64,000 bases of DNA, taken from assembly GCA_020024635.1 (NCBI GenBank), contig JAHHTL010000005.1:1-64000 (forward strand). The letters are read 5' to 3'. Both the position numbers and the translations under genes were made by a program. The notes beneath the pieces were generated by a model. That model had not been told where the DNA came from and searched no databases. It was given only the letters and a program-made list of their open reading frames with translations. Below, piece after piece: positions 8,739-16,983 of the stretch; the first letter of the stretch is position 1, and each line of letters opens with the position of its first letter. This stretch comes from Ruminococcus sp. (GTDB lineage: Bacteria > Bacillota > Clostridia > Lachnospirales > Lachnospiraceae).

Positions 8739-8785
8739 AAGATCCTCCTTTCTTTTGATTTGTATTATATTGTTTCTGTATCAAT

Positions 8786-8815
8786 ATTATACGTTGTATA
8801 GTATTAAAATGTCAA
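8786..8815 (-). promoter_or_regulatory. Promoter and probable PadR operator of the padR operon
   Basis: The minus strand has a perfect TTGACA (8815-8810) and a perfect TATAAT (8791-8786) with an 18-base spacer. The inverted repeat ATTATAC-GTT-GTATAGT (8786-8802) covers the -10 box and part of the spacer, which suits a repressor operator. Confidence 0.7.
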
Positions 8816-8893
8816 TAAAAATTTAATTATGAATGAAAACTCCTGTTATTTCAAAGTAGAAAAATATTATGACACACAAAAATTCAAATAGAC

Positions 8894-8922
8894 TTGACAT
8901 TGGAAAGAAATAATGTTACAAC
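8894..8922 (+). promoter_or_regulatory. Promoter for the lysine-riboswitch transcript
   Basis: TTGACA at 8894-8899 and TACAAC at 8917-8922 with a 17-base spacer lie about 25 bases before the riboswitch P1 helix. Confidence 0.65.
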
Positions 8923-8944
8923 ATAGGTGTTAAATATGGGACAT

Positions 8945-9100
8945 GATAGAGGTGCGATTTTTATCAGTATCATTTGGCGATAGCTTAGGCAAGCTGCCAG
9001 ATTGAGAAAGGAAAAATCGCCGAAGGAGTACATTGCCTAAGTGTAGATCCTGGGACGGCATAGAAGATATGTCGTACTGTCACAATTGTGGAGCGCTATC
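8945..9100 (+). promoter_or_regulatory. Lysine riboswitch (L-box)
   Basis: The P1 helix pairs GATAG (8945-8949) with CTATC (9096-9100). Between them are the conserved L-box blocks in order: AGAGGTGC, AGTAT, GAAAGG-like junction bases, GCCGAAG, CTGGGA, and ACTGTCAC followed by TGTGGAGCGCTATC. These are the core nucleotides of the five-way junction that binds L-lysine. A terminator hairpin follows directly, so high lysine should stop transcription of the downstream NhaC-type carrier gene. Confidence 0.93.
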
Positions 9101-9132
9101 GAAGACATTAGATTTTGTTTCGTTTATCATAT

Positions 9133-9171
9133 GCCATGAGCGCGCTACCAAGCAGTCGTTCATGGCTTTTA
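9133..9171 (+). terminator. Riboswitch expression-platform terminator
   Basis: GCCATGAGCG (9133-9142) pairs with CGTTCATGGC (9157-9166), including one G-U pair, followed by TTTT. It lies between the lysine aptamer and the start codon at 9211. Confidence 0.8.
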
Positions 9172-9210
9172 TCATTTCCCAGAAATACAAAAAGAAAAGA
9201 GAGGGAAAAT

Positions 9211-10827
9211 ATGAAAAAAATAACACGTAAAAGTATAGGGATCATTTCTAGCATTATGCTGATGATTCTATGTTGCCCGACAATTGCCTTTGCGGCGGAA
9301 GAAGCGAAAGAGTATGTACCAGACTTATATGCGTCGTTTTGGGCATTGGTGCCGCCAGTCATTGCGATTGTGTTAGCGTTAATTACCAAAGAAGTTTATA
9401 GTTCTTTATTTATTGGAATTGTAATTGGAGGAATCTTTTATTCGGGAATGTCCTTTGAAGGAACGATTACGCATGTATTTCAAGAAGGAATTATAGGCGT
9501 GTTGTCAGATTCTTATAATGTTGGAATTTTAGTATTCCTTGTCATTTTGGGGATTATGGTTTGTCTTATGAACCGAGCTGGTGGTTCAGCTGCTTTTGGG
9601 CAATGGGCAAGTGAACATATTAAAAGTAGAGTAGGCGCACAGCTTGCAACCATTGTTCTTGGTGTTTTGATCTTTATCGATGATTATTTTAACTGTTTGA
9701 CCGTAGGAAGCGTGATGAGACCAGTTACGGATAAACATCAAGTTTCAAGAGCAAAGCTGGCATATCTGATTGATGCGACAGCGGCGCCAGTATGTATCAT
9801 TGCTCCAATTTCCTCTTGGGCAGCAGCTGTCACAGGATTTGTGCCAGGAGAAGATGGATTTTCGATTTTTGTACGTGCCATCCCATACAACTTTTATGCA
9901 TTGTTAACATTAGTTACAATGGTTGCAATGGTTCTGATGCGTACAGAGTTTGGAACAATGAAAAAACATGAAGAAAATGCAATCAAGGGAGATATCTTTA
10001 CAACTCCGGATCGTCCATATGAAAATGTAAAAGAAGAAGAAAGTTCTTCAAAAGGTAAGGTGATTGATCTTATATTTCCGATTCTTGTATTGATTATCAG
10101 CTGTGTCATTGGAATGATCTATACAGGCGGCTTTTTCTCTGGTGAAAGTTTTGTGACAGCTTTTTCAAAGAGTGATGCATCGGTAGGGCTTGTTCTTGGA
10201 AGCTTTGTTGCCTTTGTGATTACAATTGTCTTCTATTCTGTGAGACGTGTATTGAAGTTTAAGGATTGTATGGAGTGTATTCCAGAAGGGTTTAAAGCAA
10301 TGGTTCCTGCAATTTTGATTCTTACGCTTGCGTGGACATTAAAAGCGATGACAGACAGTCTTGGAGCGGCGCCGTTTGTTGCAGGTTTGATGGAGTCAAG
10401 CGCAAAGAGTCTAGTAAGTTTCCTTCCGGCTATTATTTTCCTAGTAGGTTGTTTTTTGGCATTTGCCACAGGAACATCTTGGGGGACATTTGGTATTTTG
10501 ATACCAATTGTTGTTGCAGTGTTTGAAGAAACAAATGTAGAGATGATGATTATTTCTATTTCTGCTTGTATGGCAGGTGCAGTGTGTGGGGATCATTGTT
10601 CCCCAATTTCAGATACAACGATCATGGCATCTGCCGGAGCGCAATGTAATCATGTAAATCACGTTTCAACTCAGCTTCCGTATGCGATTATGGTTGCAGC
10701 TGTTACATTTGTAACGTATATTATTGCGGGATTTGTTCGAAAAGCATACATTGCTCTTCCAGTTGGAATTCTTATGATGCTTGCAGTTTTATATATGGTC
10801 AAAGAAAGAAATCATACAGTAGAATAA
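9211..10827 (+). CDS. NhaC-family carrier, probably lysine transport
   Basis: A 538-residue membrane carrier of the Na+/H+ antiporter NhaC family, with about 12 helices and family motifs such as FIDDYFNCLTVGSVMRP and CGDHCSPISDTTIMASAGA. The start is ATG 9211 after GAGGG; an upstream in-frame ATG would run through the riboswitch terminator. Residues 1-29 look like a cleavable signal peptide (ending FAAEEA), unusual for a polytopic carrier. Control by a lysine riboswitch strongly suggests that it moves lysine or a related cation rather than acting only in pH homeostasis. NhaC homologues under L-box control are known from comparative genomics of lysine regulation. Confidence 0.88.
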   Translation: MKKITRKSIGIISSIMLMILCCPTIAFAAEEAKEYVPDLYASFWALVPPVIAIVLALITKEVYSSLFIGIVIGGIFYSGMSFEGTITHVFQEGIIGVLSDSYNVGILVFLVILGIMVCLMNRAGGSAAFGQWASEHIKSRVGAQLATIVLGVLIFIDDYFNCLTVGSVMRPVTDKHQVSRAKLAYLIDATAAPVCIIAPISSWAAAVTGFVPGEDGFSIFVRAIPYNFYALLTLVTMVAMVLMRTEFGTMKKHEENAIKGDIFTTPDRPYENVKEEESSSKGKVIDLIFPILVLIISCVIGMIYTGGFFSGESFVTAFSKSDASVGLVLGSFVAFVITIVFYSVRRVLKFKDCMECIPEGFKAMVPAILILTLAWTLKAMTDSLGAAPFVAGLMESSAKSLVSFLPAIIFLVGCFLAFATGTSWGTFGILIPIVVAVFEETNVEMMIISISACMAGAVCGDHCSPISDTTIMASAGAQCNHVNHVSTQLPYAIMVAAVTFVTYIIAGFVRKAYIALPVGILMMLAVLYMVKERNHTVE

Positions 10828-10832
10828 CAATT

Positions 10833-10876
10833 AGGCATCTGCTACAGAGGGGGTCTCCGTGGCAGATGCCTTTTTT
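10833..10876 (+). terminator. Terminator after the NhaC-family gene
   Basis: A 13-base stem (AGGCATCTGCTAC 10833-10845 with GTGGCAGATGCCT 10859-10871, one G-U pair) is followed by TTTTT. It sits between convergent genes. Confidence 0.85.
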
Positions 10877-10882
10877 GTAGAA

Positions 10883-11761
10883 TTATTTCCGATCTTTTGT
10901 TAGAGTGCCTTTGGGATTGCTTCCAAATTTCATAAAATTCTTTCGGTATTCAGAAGGACTGATTCCAATGTAATCCTTAAACACTTTCGTAAAATAAGGG
11001 GAGTGTTGGAACCCAACTGCATAGCCGATTTCTGTAATACTAAGGGAACTTTTTCGTAAAAGAACACATGCTTTGTCAAGTCTGTAATGCTGGAGATATT
11101 GACTTGGACTTATGTTCATATATTTTTGAAAGAGCTTGAATACATAGGTTCGATCAATGTTATTATTTTCTGCAACGTCTGAGATCGAAATATCATTAAA
11201 ATAATTTTTATGAATGTAATTTAAAATTTGATGGAAGTATAACTCGCCAGAACTTAAATGATCGAGTTGTTCATTTCGGATATTATTTTGAAGATAGTCA
11301 AGAAGGTAGAATACACTTCCATGAGCCATCAAATCCTGTCCTTTTTGCAGATCCAGATAAACTCTTTCAAAAAGACGATCTAAATTGGAGTCTACATTGT
11401 GATGAATAATATAATTTTCGGGGGATAGTCCACATAAAGAGAGTATTTTTTTAACATTTTTTCCACGAAGTCCAATCCAACGATAACTCCATGGATTTTT
11501 AGGATCTGGGTAATATTTGTTTTTCGTGTGGGGAGGAATCATAAAAAGATCTCCCGGCTTAATGTGGTTTTGCTTATCCAAAATTTGAAAATAACCTTCT
11601 CCGGCAATGCAATAATGGATCACCCAGTAATCAATGGGAATAAACTCATAGGGTTTTCCGGGTTTGCACTCTTCATATCCACATTCATATAATGAAAATT
11701 CATTGTTTATAGGTGCATGATTTAACAGAACACCTGTATCCTCTTCAAAAATTTTCCCCAT
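10883..11761 (-). CDS. AraC-family transcriptional regulator of the beta-galactosidase operon
   Basis: A 292-residue regulator. It has an N-terminal cupin effector-binding domain (about 1-150, with GEGYFQILDKQNHIKPGDLF and MIPPHTKNKYYP) and a C-terminal double helix-turn-helix (about 185-280). The second of these carries the AraC signature AVGFQHSPYFTKVFKDYIGI followed by SPSEYR. It is divergent from the permease/beta-galactosidase operon, and four copies of a TTCAACAT-type element lie in the shared region, so it is most likely the activator of that operon. The effector is probably a galactoside or other sugar, but this is inferred from position. Confidence 0.88.
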   Translation of the reverse strand: MGKIFEEDTGVLLNHAPINNEFSLYECGYEECKPGKPYEFIPIDYWVIHYCIAGEGYFQILDKQNHIKPGDLFMIPPHTKNKYYPDPKNPWSYRWIGLRGKNVKKILSLCGLSPENYIIHHNVDSNLDRLFERVYLDLQKGQDLMAHGSVFYLLDYLQNNIRNEQLDHLSSGELYFHQILNYIHKNYFNDISISDVAENNNIDRTYVFKLFQKYMNISPSQYLQHYRLDKACVLLRKSSLSITEIGYAVGFQHSPYFTKVFKDYIGISPSEYRKNFMKFGSNPKGTLTKDRK

Positions 11762-11852
11762 AGATTCTCCCTCCTTTTCGTTTCAATATAAAAATAGCAA
11801 GAATCATGTAGTTTGATCTGATACTTCTAGTATATCTTAGCTGGAGAAAACC

Positions 11853-12025
11853 GTCAACATATATGTAAGTGTTCAACATGACTGAAAAAGAAAATAGAAA
11901 AAACAGTAGGAAATCAGTAAAAAACATTGTGAAAAACGCTTAAAAACGGTTGAAAAATAGCAACAAAATGAACGTTATAACAAAAAAACAATTCAACATA
12001 ATTGTAAAATGGTTCAACATATATG
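11853..12025 (+). promoter_or_regulatory. Four direct repeats, probable AraC-regulator binding sites
   Basis: The core TCAACAT occurs on the same strand at 11854-11860, 11873-11879, 11993-11999 and 12014-12020. Two copies extend to TCAACATATATG. Within each pair the spacing is 19 or 21 bases, about two helical turns, as expected for an AraC-type protein with two helix-turn-helix units per site. One pair is nearer the regulator gene and one pair nearer the permease operon. Confidence 0.65.
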
Positions 12026-12044
12026 AAAGAAATAAGAAGTTTAG

Positions 12045-12055
12045 TATGCTATAGT
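12045..12055 (+). promoter_or_regulatory. Likely -10 region of the permease/beta-galactosidase operon
   Basis: TATGCT (12045-12050) and the overlapping TATAGT (12050-12055) lie 20-25 bases after the last TCAACATATATG repeat. There is no good -35 box; the repeat occupies that place, which suits an activator-dependent promoter. Confidence 0.45.
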
Positions 12056-12103
12056 TAGATTAATAAAGCAGTTGCGCAGATGCTTCCATGAGTAGTATAA
12101 ATA

Positions 12104-12129
12104 ACCCCTGTTTTTGGGGTGAAAACAGG
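12104..12129 (+). promoter_or_regulatory. Two mutually exclusive hairpins in the operon leader
   Basis: ACCCC (12104-12108) can pair with GGGGT (12116-12120), or CCTGTTTT (12107-12114) can pair with AAAACAGG (12122-12129). The arms overlap, so only one can form at a time. They lie just before the ribosome binding site of the permease gene. No T-run follows. Confidence 0.35.
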
Positions 12130-12151
12130 AGATGAAAAGGAGAATTAATCT

Positions 12152-13618
12152 ATGGAAAACAAAAATTCAAGAGAAAGGCTAGGGGTTGCTTCTCTAGTAA
12201 TGATGACTTTTTCAGCAGTGTTTGCATTCCCGAGTATCATTAACAACAGTATTGAAATCGGACTTGCTACAATTCCAGCGTATATTTTCGCATCCATCTT
12301 TTATTTTCTTCCATTTATTCTTATGATCGCGGAATTTGCATCAGCAAACTCGGATAAAGAATCGGGAGTACATAGTTGGTTGGAGTGCGTTCTTGGTCCA
12401 AAGTGGGCATTTCTAGGAGCGTGGTCATATTTCTTTGTTAACTTATTCTTTTTCTGTTCCTTGCTTCCAAATACCTTGATCTATGGATCTTATGCAATTA
12501 TGGGAAGAAATGTATTTGAAGGAGCAAATGGAACCAAAATTATTGCAGTACTTTCTGTTATCTTATTCTGGTTGGCAACTTATGTATGTATCAAAGGAGT
12601 TGGCTGGATTTCTAAAGTTACAGACATTGCAGGCGCTGCAAGATTCATTATGGGAATTGTATTTATCCTGTTAGCATTTGTTCTTGTTATGGGATTGAAA
12701 GAACAACCAGCGCAAGAGTTTACTGTGGACACGATCATGCCGAAATTCAATTGGACATTTTTCATGGTTATGGCATGGGTATTACAGGCAGTAGGCGGTG
12801 GAGAAAGCATCGGTGTTTACATTAAAGACGTAAAAGGTGGAAATAAAACCTTTGTAAAGACCATGGTTATTTCTACATTAGTGATTGGAGTGATGTATGT
12901 ACTAGGTGCAGTTGCAGTAGGAATTGCCGTACCTCATGAAATGATCGCAGGAAATTACTCAAATGCAATCTTTGTGGTATTCCAGGAATTGTTAGCAAAA
13001 TTTGGAATTCCGGCTGGAGTAACGTTCCGACTGGTTGGATTGATTTTATTCCTCGGTGGCCTTGGATCACTTGCTCTTTGGACAGCGGCTCCGGTTAAAA
13101 TCTTTTTCTCAGAGATTCCAGAAGGCGTGTTTGGAAAATGGCTCGTTAAAACGAATCATGAAGGAAACCCAACAAATGCTTTAATTGTACAAGGAATTGT
13201 TGTAACCATCTTAGTAGCAATTCCAGCCCTTGGAATTGGAAATATGGACAGTTTCCTCCAGATGCTTCTGAATATGACAGCAGCTACATCATTGTTGCCA
13301 GTACTATTTCTTGTTATTGCATATATCGGTCTTCGCCTTAAGAAAGATGATATGCCTAGAGATTATAAATTTGGAAATCGAGTAGTTGGAATTATTGCAG
13401 GATTCTTTCTCTTAGCAGTGTTCTCATTTGTATTCTTTATGTCAACAGTTCCAGATCCAGCACTGATGAAACAGGCATTGGATGGAACATTGCCAGCAGG
13501 TGTGGCAAATCCATTTGGAAGTCTTGTTTATAACGTATTAGGTGTTGTAATCTTTGTAGGAATTGCATGGCTTGCATGGAATCACTATGAAAAGAAAAAC
13601 GGTTTGAAACGTAAATAA
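12152..13618 (+). CDS. APC-superfamily permease
   Basis: A 488-residue transporter with about 12-13 membrane helices. The amino-terminal pattern (RLGVASLVMMTFSAVFAFPS) and the helix 6 region (WVLQAVGGGESIGVYIKDVK) are of the amino-acid/polyamine/organocation superfamily, closest to the glutamate:GABA antiporter (GadC/YjeM-like) branch. The next gene, 35 bases downstream, is a beta-galactosidase, and an AraC regulator is divergent. That context is unusual: no classic sugar transporter is present, so this permease may bring in the substrate of the hydrolase, possibly a glycosylated amino compound. It could also be an ordinary amino-acid carrier. AAAAGGAG precedes the start. Confidence 0.82.
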   Translation: MENKNSRERLGVASLVMMTFSAVFAFPSIINNSIEIGLATIPAYIFASIFYFLPFILMIAEFASANSDKESGVHSWLECVLGPKWAFLGAWSYFFVNLFFFCSLLPNTLIYGSYAIMGRNVFEGANGTKIIAVLSVILFWLATYVCIKGVGWISKVTDIAGAARFIMGIVFILLAFVLVMGLKEQPAQEFTVDTIMPKFNWTFFMVMAWVLQAVGGGESIGVYIKDVKGGNKTFVKTMVISTLVIGVMYVLGAVAVGIAVPHEMIAGNYSNAIFVVFQELLAKFGIPAGVTFRLVGLILFLGGLGSLALWTAAPVKIFFSEIPEGVFGKWLVKTNHEGNPTNALIVQGIVVTILVAIPALGIGNMDSFLQMLLNMTAATSLLPVLFLVIAYIGLRLKKDDMPRDYKFGNRVVGIIAGFFLLAVFSFVFFMSTVPDPALMKQALDGTLPAGVANPFGSLVYNVLGVVIFVGIAWLAWNHYEKKNGLKRK

Positions 13619-13653
13619 ATTATTAAATTCAGGAAAATAGGGAGGTTTATCAC

Positions 13654-16600
13654 ATGAAAGTTTGGGAAAATCATCAAGTGGATGGAATAAATAGAATGCC
13701 TTCTAGAGCGCATTTTTTAACATTTCCAACAATGGAAAAGGCAGAATTGAATGAGAATCGATATACACATGCATTTAAAAATTTAAATGGTGTTTGGAAG
13801 TTTTTATTCTTAGACGCACCAGAGTATAGTCCGGAAGGATTTTATGAGAGTGACTTTAATACAGAAACAATGGACGACATTACAGTTCCGGGAAACTGGC
13901 AGCTTCAGGGCTATGGAAAGATGCATTATTCAGATTTATGGTACAATTTTCCGATCAACCCACCATACGTTCCAACGGAAAATCCAACAGGAATTTATAA
14001 AAGAACATTTTATATAGAAAAAAGCTTTGCAAATAAACAAATTCTTCTAAGATTTTGCGGTGTGGATTCTGCGTATCATGTATGGGTAAATGGACAAGAA
14101 GTAGGCTATAGTAAGGGCGCAAGAAATGAAGCGGAATTCGATATTACAAAGATTGCCAAAGTCGGTGAGAGCAATGATGTGACAGTACGAGTATATCAGT
14201 GGTCGGATGGTACTTACCTTGAAGACCAGGATATGTGGTGGGAAAGTGGTATTTATCGTGATGTGGAGTTGATCGGTGTTCCAAAAGATGGAATCAATGA
14301 TTTTAAAGTCGTAGCAGATTTGGATGAGGAATATAAGAATGGACTTCTTAAGGTAGATGCTAAGTTTCGTTCAGAAGTTGCCACAGCTGTAAAGTTTGAA
14401 CTTGTGGACGCCCTTGGAAATGTGGTGTTTGAACAAACAGAAAAAGCAAATGGAAGGGTAATATTAGATACTGTTGTTGAAGAAGTTCAGCATTGGACAG
14501 CAGAAACGCCTTACCTTTACAAACTTTATATGACAGTCTTAAAGGGGGAGGAGATTGTGGAAGTAATTCCACAAAACGTAGGATTCCGAAATATTCGCAT
14601 TCAGGGAGATACGTTCCTTGTAAATGGAGTGGCAATTAAGTTTAAAGGTATGAATCGCCATGACTATAATCCAAGAAATGGACGTGTTGTGGCAAAAGAA
14701 GAGATGGAAAAAGATATTAAACTGATGAAACAGTTTAATGTGAACGCGATTCGTACATGTCATTATCCGGGGTCTTATTACTTATATGATCTTTGTGATG
14801 AATACGGAATGTATATGATCGATGAGACGGACCTTGAGTGTCATGGATTTGAATTGACAGGAGATTATGCGTGGATTACAGATGATCCGACTTGGGAGCT
14901 TGCGTATGTATCTCGAATGGTGCGTATGATTGAACGGGATAAAAATCATCCATCCATCCTTATGTGGTCTTTAGGAAATGAATCTGCTTCTGGATGCAAC
15001 TTCTTTAAGATGACAGAAGTGGCACATCAGATGGATCCAACAAGACTTGTACACTATGAAGGGGATTTTGATATGGAATATGCAGATGTATATTCTACCA
15101 TGTATACTTGGCTTGAAAATCCTGCCAAACCATTTTTAATGAAAGACGTAATTGAAAATAGTAAGCATCCACATCTCCTTTGTGAATACTGTCATGCAAT
15201 GGGAAATGGCCCAGGAAACTTAAAAGAATATCAAGATTTGTTTTATGCTCATGATAAATTGCAAGGTGGATTTATTTGGGAGTGGTTTGATCATGGAATT
15301 GAATCATATACAGAAGATGGGCAAACCTATTATCGCTATGGTGGAGATTTTGGAGATGATCCATCTAATAAAGATTTCTGTATTGATGGAATGTTAATGC
15401 CGGATCGTACCCCGTCTCCAGGACTTTATGAATATAAAAAAGTGGTAGAACCAATTACAACAACAGCGGTGGATCTAAAGGAAGGAATTATTTCACTGTT
15501 AAGTAGATATGACTTTGCCGATTTAAATCAATTTCGACTTGTCTACAATGTAATGGAAGATGACGTGATGATTCAACAGGGAAGTTTCGATCTTCCATCT
15601 ATACCGGCAAGAGAGGAAAAAGAGATTCAGATTCCATATGAGCTTTCTAAAATTCAGGCAAAGCCAGGGGCAGAATATTATGTAAATATTTCTTATCAGC
15701 TAAAAGACCATACGCCATATGCAGAGGCAGGACATGAACTTGCGACTGCGCAGTTTAAACTTCCGATTTACAAAGAAGGAATAGAGGTAGTTCCGGAAGG
15801 GGTGTTAAAAGTTACAAAAGAGCATACCTTACTTCGCGCAGAAGGGGCAAATTTCCATGTAGACTTTGACCTTGTTCGAGGAAACATTACCAGTATTGTA
15901 AGAGATGGTATGCAGGTAATGAGTAAAGGACCACGATTCACACTATGGAGGGCTCCGATTAGCAATGATATGGAAATTATTGACCAAATGAAGAAGGTGT
16001 ATTTCTTACATCTGGAACATGAGGTTGTAATGGGAATTGAATATAAGGAAGAAAATAACTTCCTTACCGTAAAGGTGGACACAATTAACAGTACCACAAA
16101 CAGCGCATGGCATTTCAAAATTACATATACCTATGTTGTATGCCCATCTGGAGATGTTTTGATTGACATTTCTGGAGTACCGGGTGGAAAGATGAAAGAC
16201 ACAGGAGCAACCTTGTCAGCAAATGGATCTTCTGCAAATATGGCGATGAATGGAGCGCTTGGATGTGCGCCGGATATGTTCCCACGACTTGGGGTGACGA
16301 TGCATTTGGATCAATCAATGGATCAGGTTCGTTACTTTGGTATGGGACCAGGTGAAAATTATGCAGATTCCAAAGAGGCTGGAATGATGGGGGTTTACGA
16401 GAACACGGTGGATGGACTTTTTACAAATTATATCGTACCTCAAGCCAATGGAAATCATATGGATTGTAAATGGGTATCCTTGACAAATGATAGAGGAATG
16501 GGGATTGTAGCATCAACAGAAGATAGCTTTAACTTTAGCGCTTCTTGGTATGAAGAAAAAGATTTAGATGATGCAAAACACACTTGTGATCTTGTAAAAC

Positions 16601-16803
16601 GCGATTATGTTGTATTCCATGTGGATTATAAACAAAATGCACTAGGGTCTTATTCTTGCGGACAATGGCAGCTGGATAAATATCGTGCAAAGTTCGAACC
16701 ATTTACACTTTCCTTTAGGGTAACACCATTTAACAATAAGGAAACTGCAGATAAACACATTGCACATGAAAGAGTTCGAGTAACAAAATTAAATGATAAA
16801 TAG
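13654..16803 (+). CDS. lacZ: Beta-galactosidase, glycoside hydrolase family 2
   Basis: A 1049-residue GH2 enzyme of LacZ size and order: jelly-roll sugar-binding domain, immunoglobulin-like domain, TIM barrel, second immunoglobulin-like domain, and the large C-terminal beta-sandwich (Bgal_small_N) with YFGMGPGENYADS. The acid/base is E443 in SLGNESASG and the nucleophile is E511 in LLCEYCHAMGNGPG, matching E461 and E537 of E. coli LacZ. The early DRPAQNP-like region is replaced by NRMPSRAHF, a common variant. No signal peptide is seen, so the enzyme acts in the cytoplasm. It is co-transcribed with the APC permease and probably activated by the AraC regulator. The natural substrate may be lactose or another beta-galactoside. 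Confidence 0.92.
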   Translation: MKVWENHQVDGINRMPSRAHFLTFPTMEKAELNENRYTHAFKNLNGVWKFLFLDAPEYSPEGFYESDFNTETMDDITVPGNWQLQGYGKMHYSDLWYNFPINPPYVPTENPTGIYKRTFYIEKSFANKQILLRFCGVDSAYHVWVNGQEVGYSKGARNEAEFDITKIAKVGESNDVTVRVYQWSDGTYLEDQDMWWESGIYRDVELIGVPKDGINDFKVVADLDEEYKNGLLKVDAKFRSEVATAVKFELVDALGNVVFEQTEKANGRVILDTVVEEVQHWTAETPYLYKLYMTVLKGEEIVEVIPQNVGFRNIRIQGDTFLVNGVAIKFKGMNRHDYNPRNGRVVAKEEMEKDIKLMKQFNVNAIRTCHYPGSYYLYDLCDEYGMYMIDETDLECHGFELTGDYAWITDDPTWELAYVSRMVRMIERDKNHPSILMWSLGNESASGCNFFKMTEVAHQMDPTRLVHYEGDFDMEYADVYSTMYTWLENPAKPFLMKDVIENSKHPHLLCEYCHAMGNGPGNLKEYQDLFYAHDKLQGGFIWEWFDHGIESYTEDGQTYYRYGGDFGDDPSNKDFCIDGMLMPDRTPSPGLYEYKKVVEPITTTAVDLKEGIISLLSRYDFADLNQFRLVYNVMEDDVMIQQGSFDLPSIPAREEKEIQIPYELSKIQAKPGAEYYVNISYQLKDHTPYAEAGHELATAQFKLPIYKEGIEVVPEGVLKVTKEHTLLRAEGANFHVDFDLVRGNITSIVRDGMQVMSKGPRFTLWRAPISNDMEIIDQMKKVYFLHLEHEVVMGIEYKEENNFLTVKVDTINSTTNSAWHFKITYTYVVCPSGDVLIDISGVPGGKMKDTGATLSANGSSANMAMNGALGCAPDMFPRLGVTMHLDQSMDQVRYFGMGPGENYADSKEAGMMGVYENTVDGLFTNYIVPQANGNHMDCKWVSLTNDRGMGIVASTEDSFNFSASWYEEKDLDDAKHTCDLVKRDYVVFHVDYKQNALGSYSCGQWQLDKYRAKFEPFTLSFRVTPFNNKETADKHIAHERVRVTKLNDK

Positions 16804-16842
16804 AAGATAATTCCCTCCACACTAAAGAATTATTTTCCTTGA

Positions 16843-16888
16843 AAAAGATCAGGATTTGTTGGAAACAGCAGATTCTGATCTTTTGTAG
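16843..16888 (+). terminator. Terminator of the permease/beta-galactosidase operon
   Basis: AAAAGATCAGGA (16843-16854) pairs with TTCTGATCTTTT (16873-16884) with one G-U, and a short inner TGTT/AACA helix closes the loop. It lies 40 bases after the lacZ stop. Confidence 0.75.
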
Positions 16889-16983
16889 TTTGCAAATTTG
16901 TAAAGCTAAGGATTCTATGTTAAAATGATGGCTGATTCAACAAAATAAGACGAGAGAATTAATTATGATAGAAGAGGAAAGAA

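Noticed and set aside
9115..9210. Longer N-terminus for the NhaC-type carrier starting at 9115
   Set aside because: It would read through the riboswitch terminator hairpin and put 32 polar residues before the signal-peptide-like segment. ATG 9211 has a proper ribosome binding site.
11929..11995. Catabolite-responsive (cre) sites before the permease/beta-galactosidase operon
   Set aside because: TGAAAAACGCTTAA and TGAACGTTATAACA resemble the cre consensus but each lacks several key positions. They are too weak to call.
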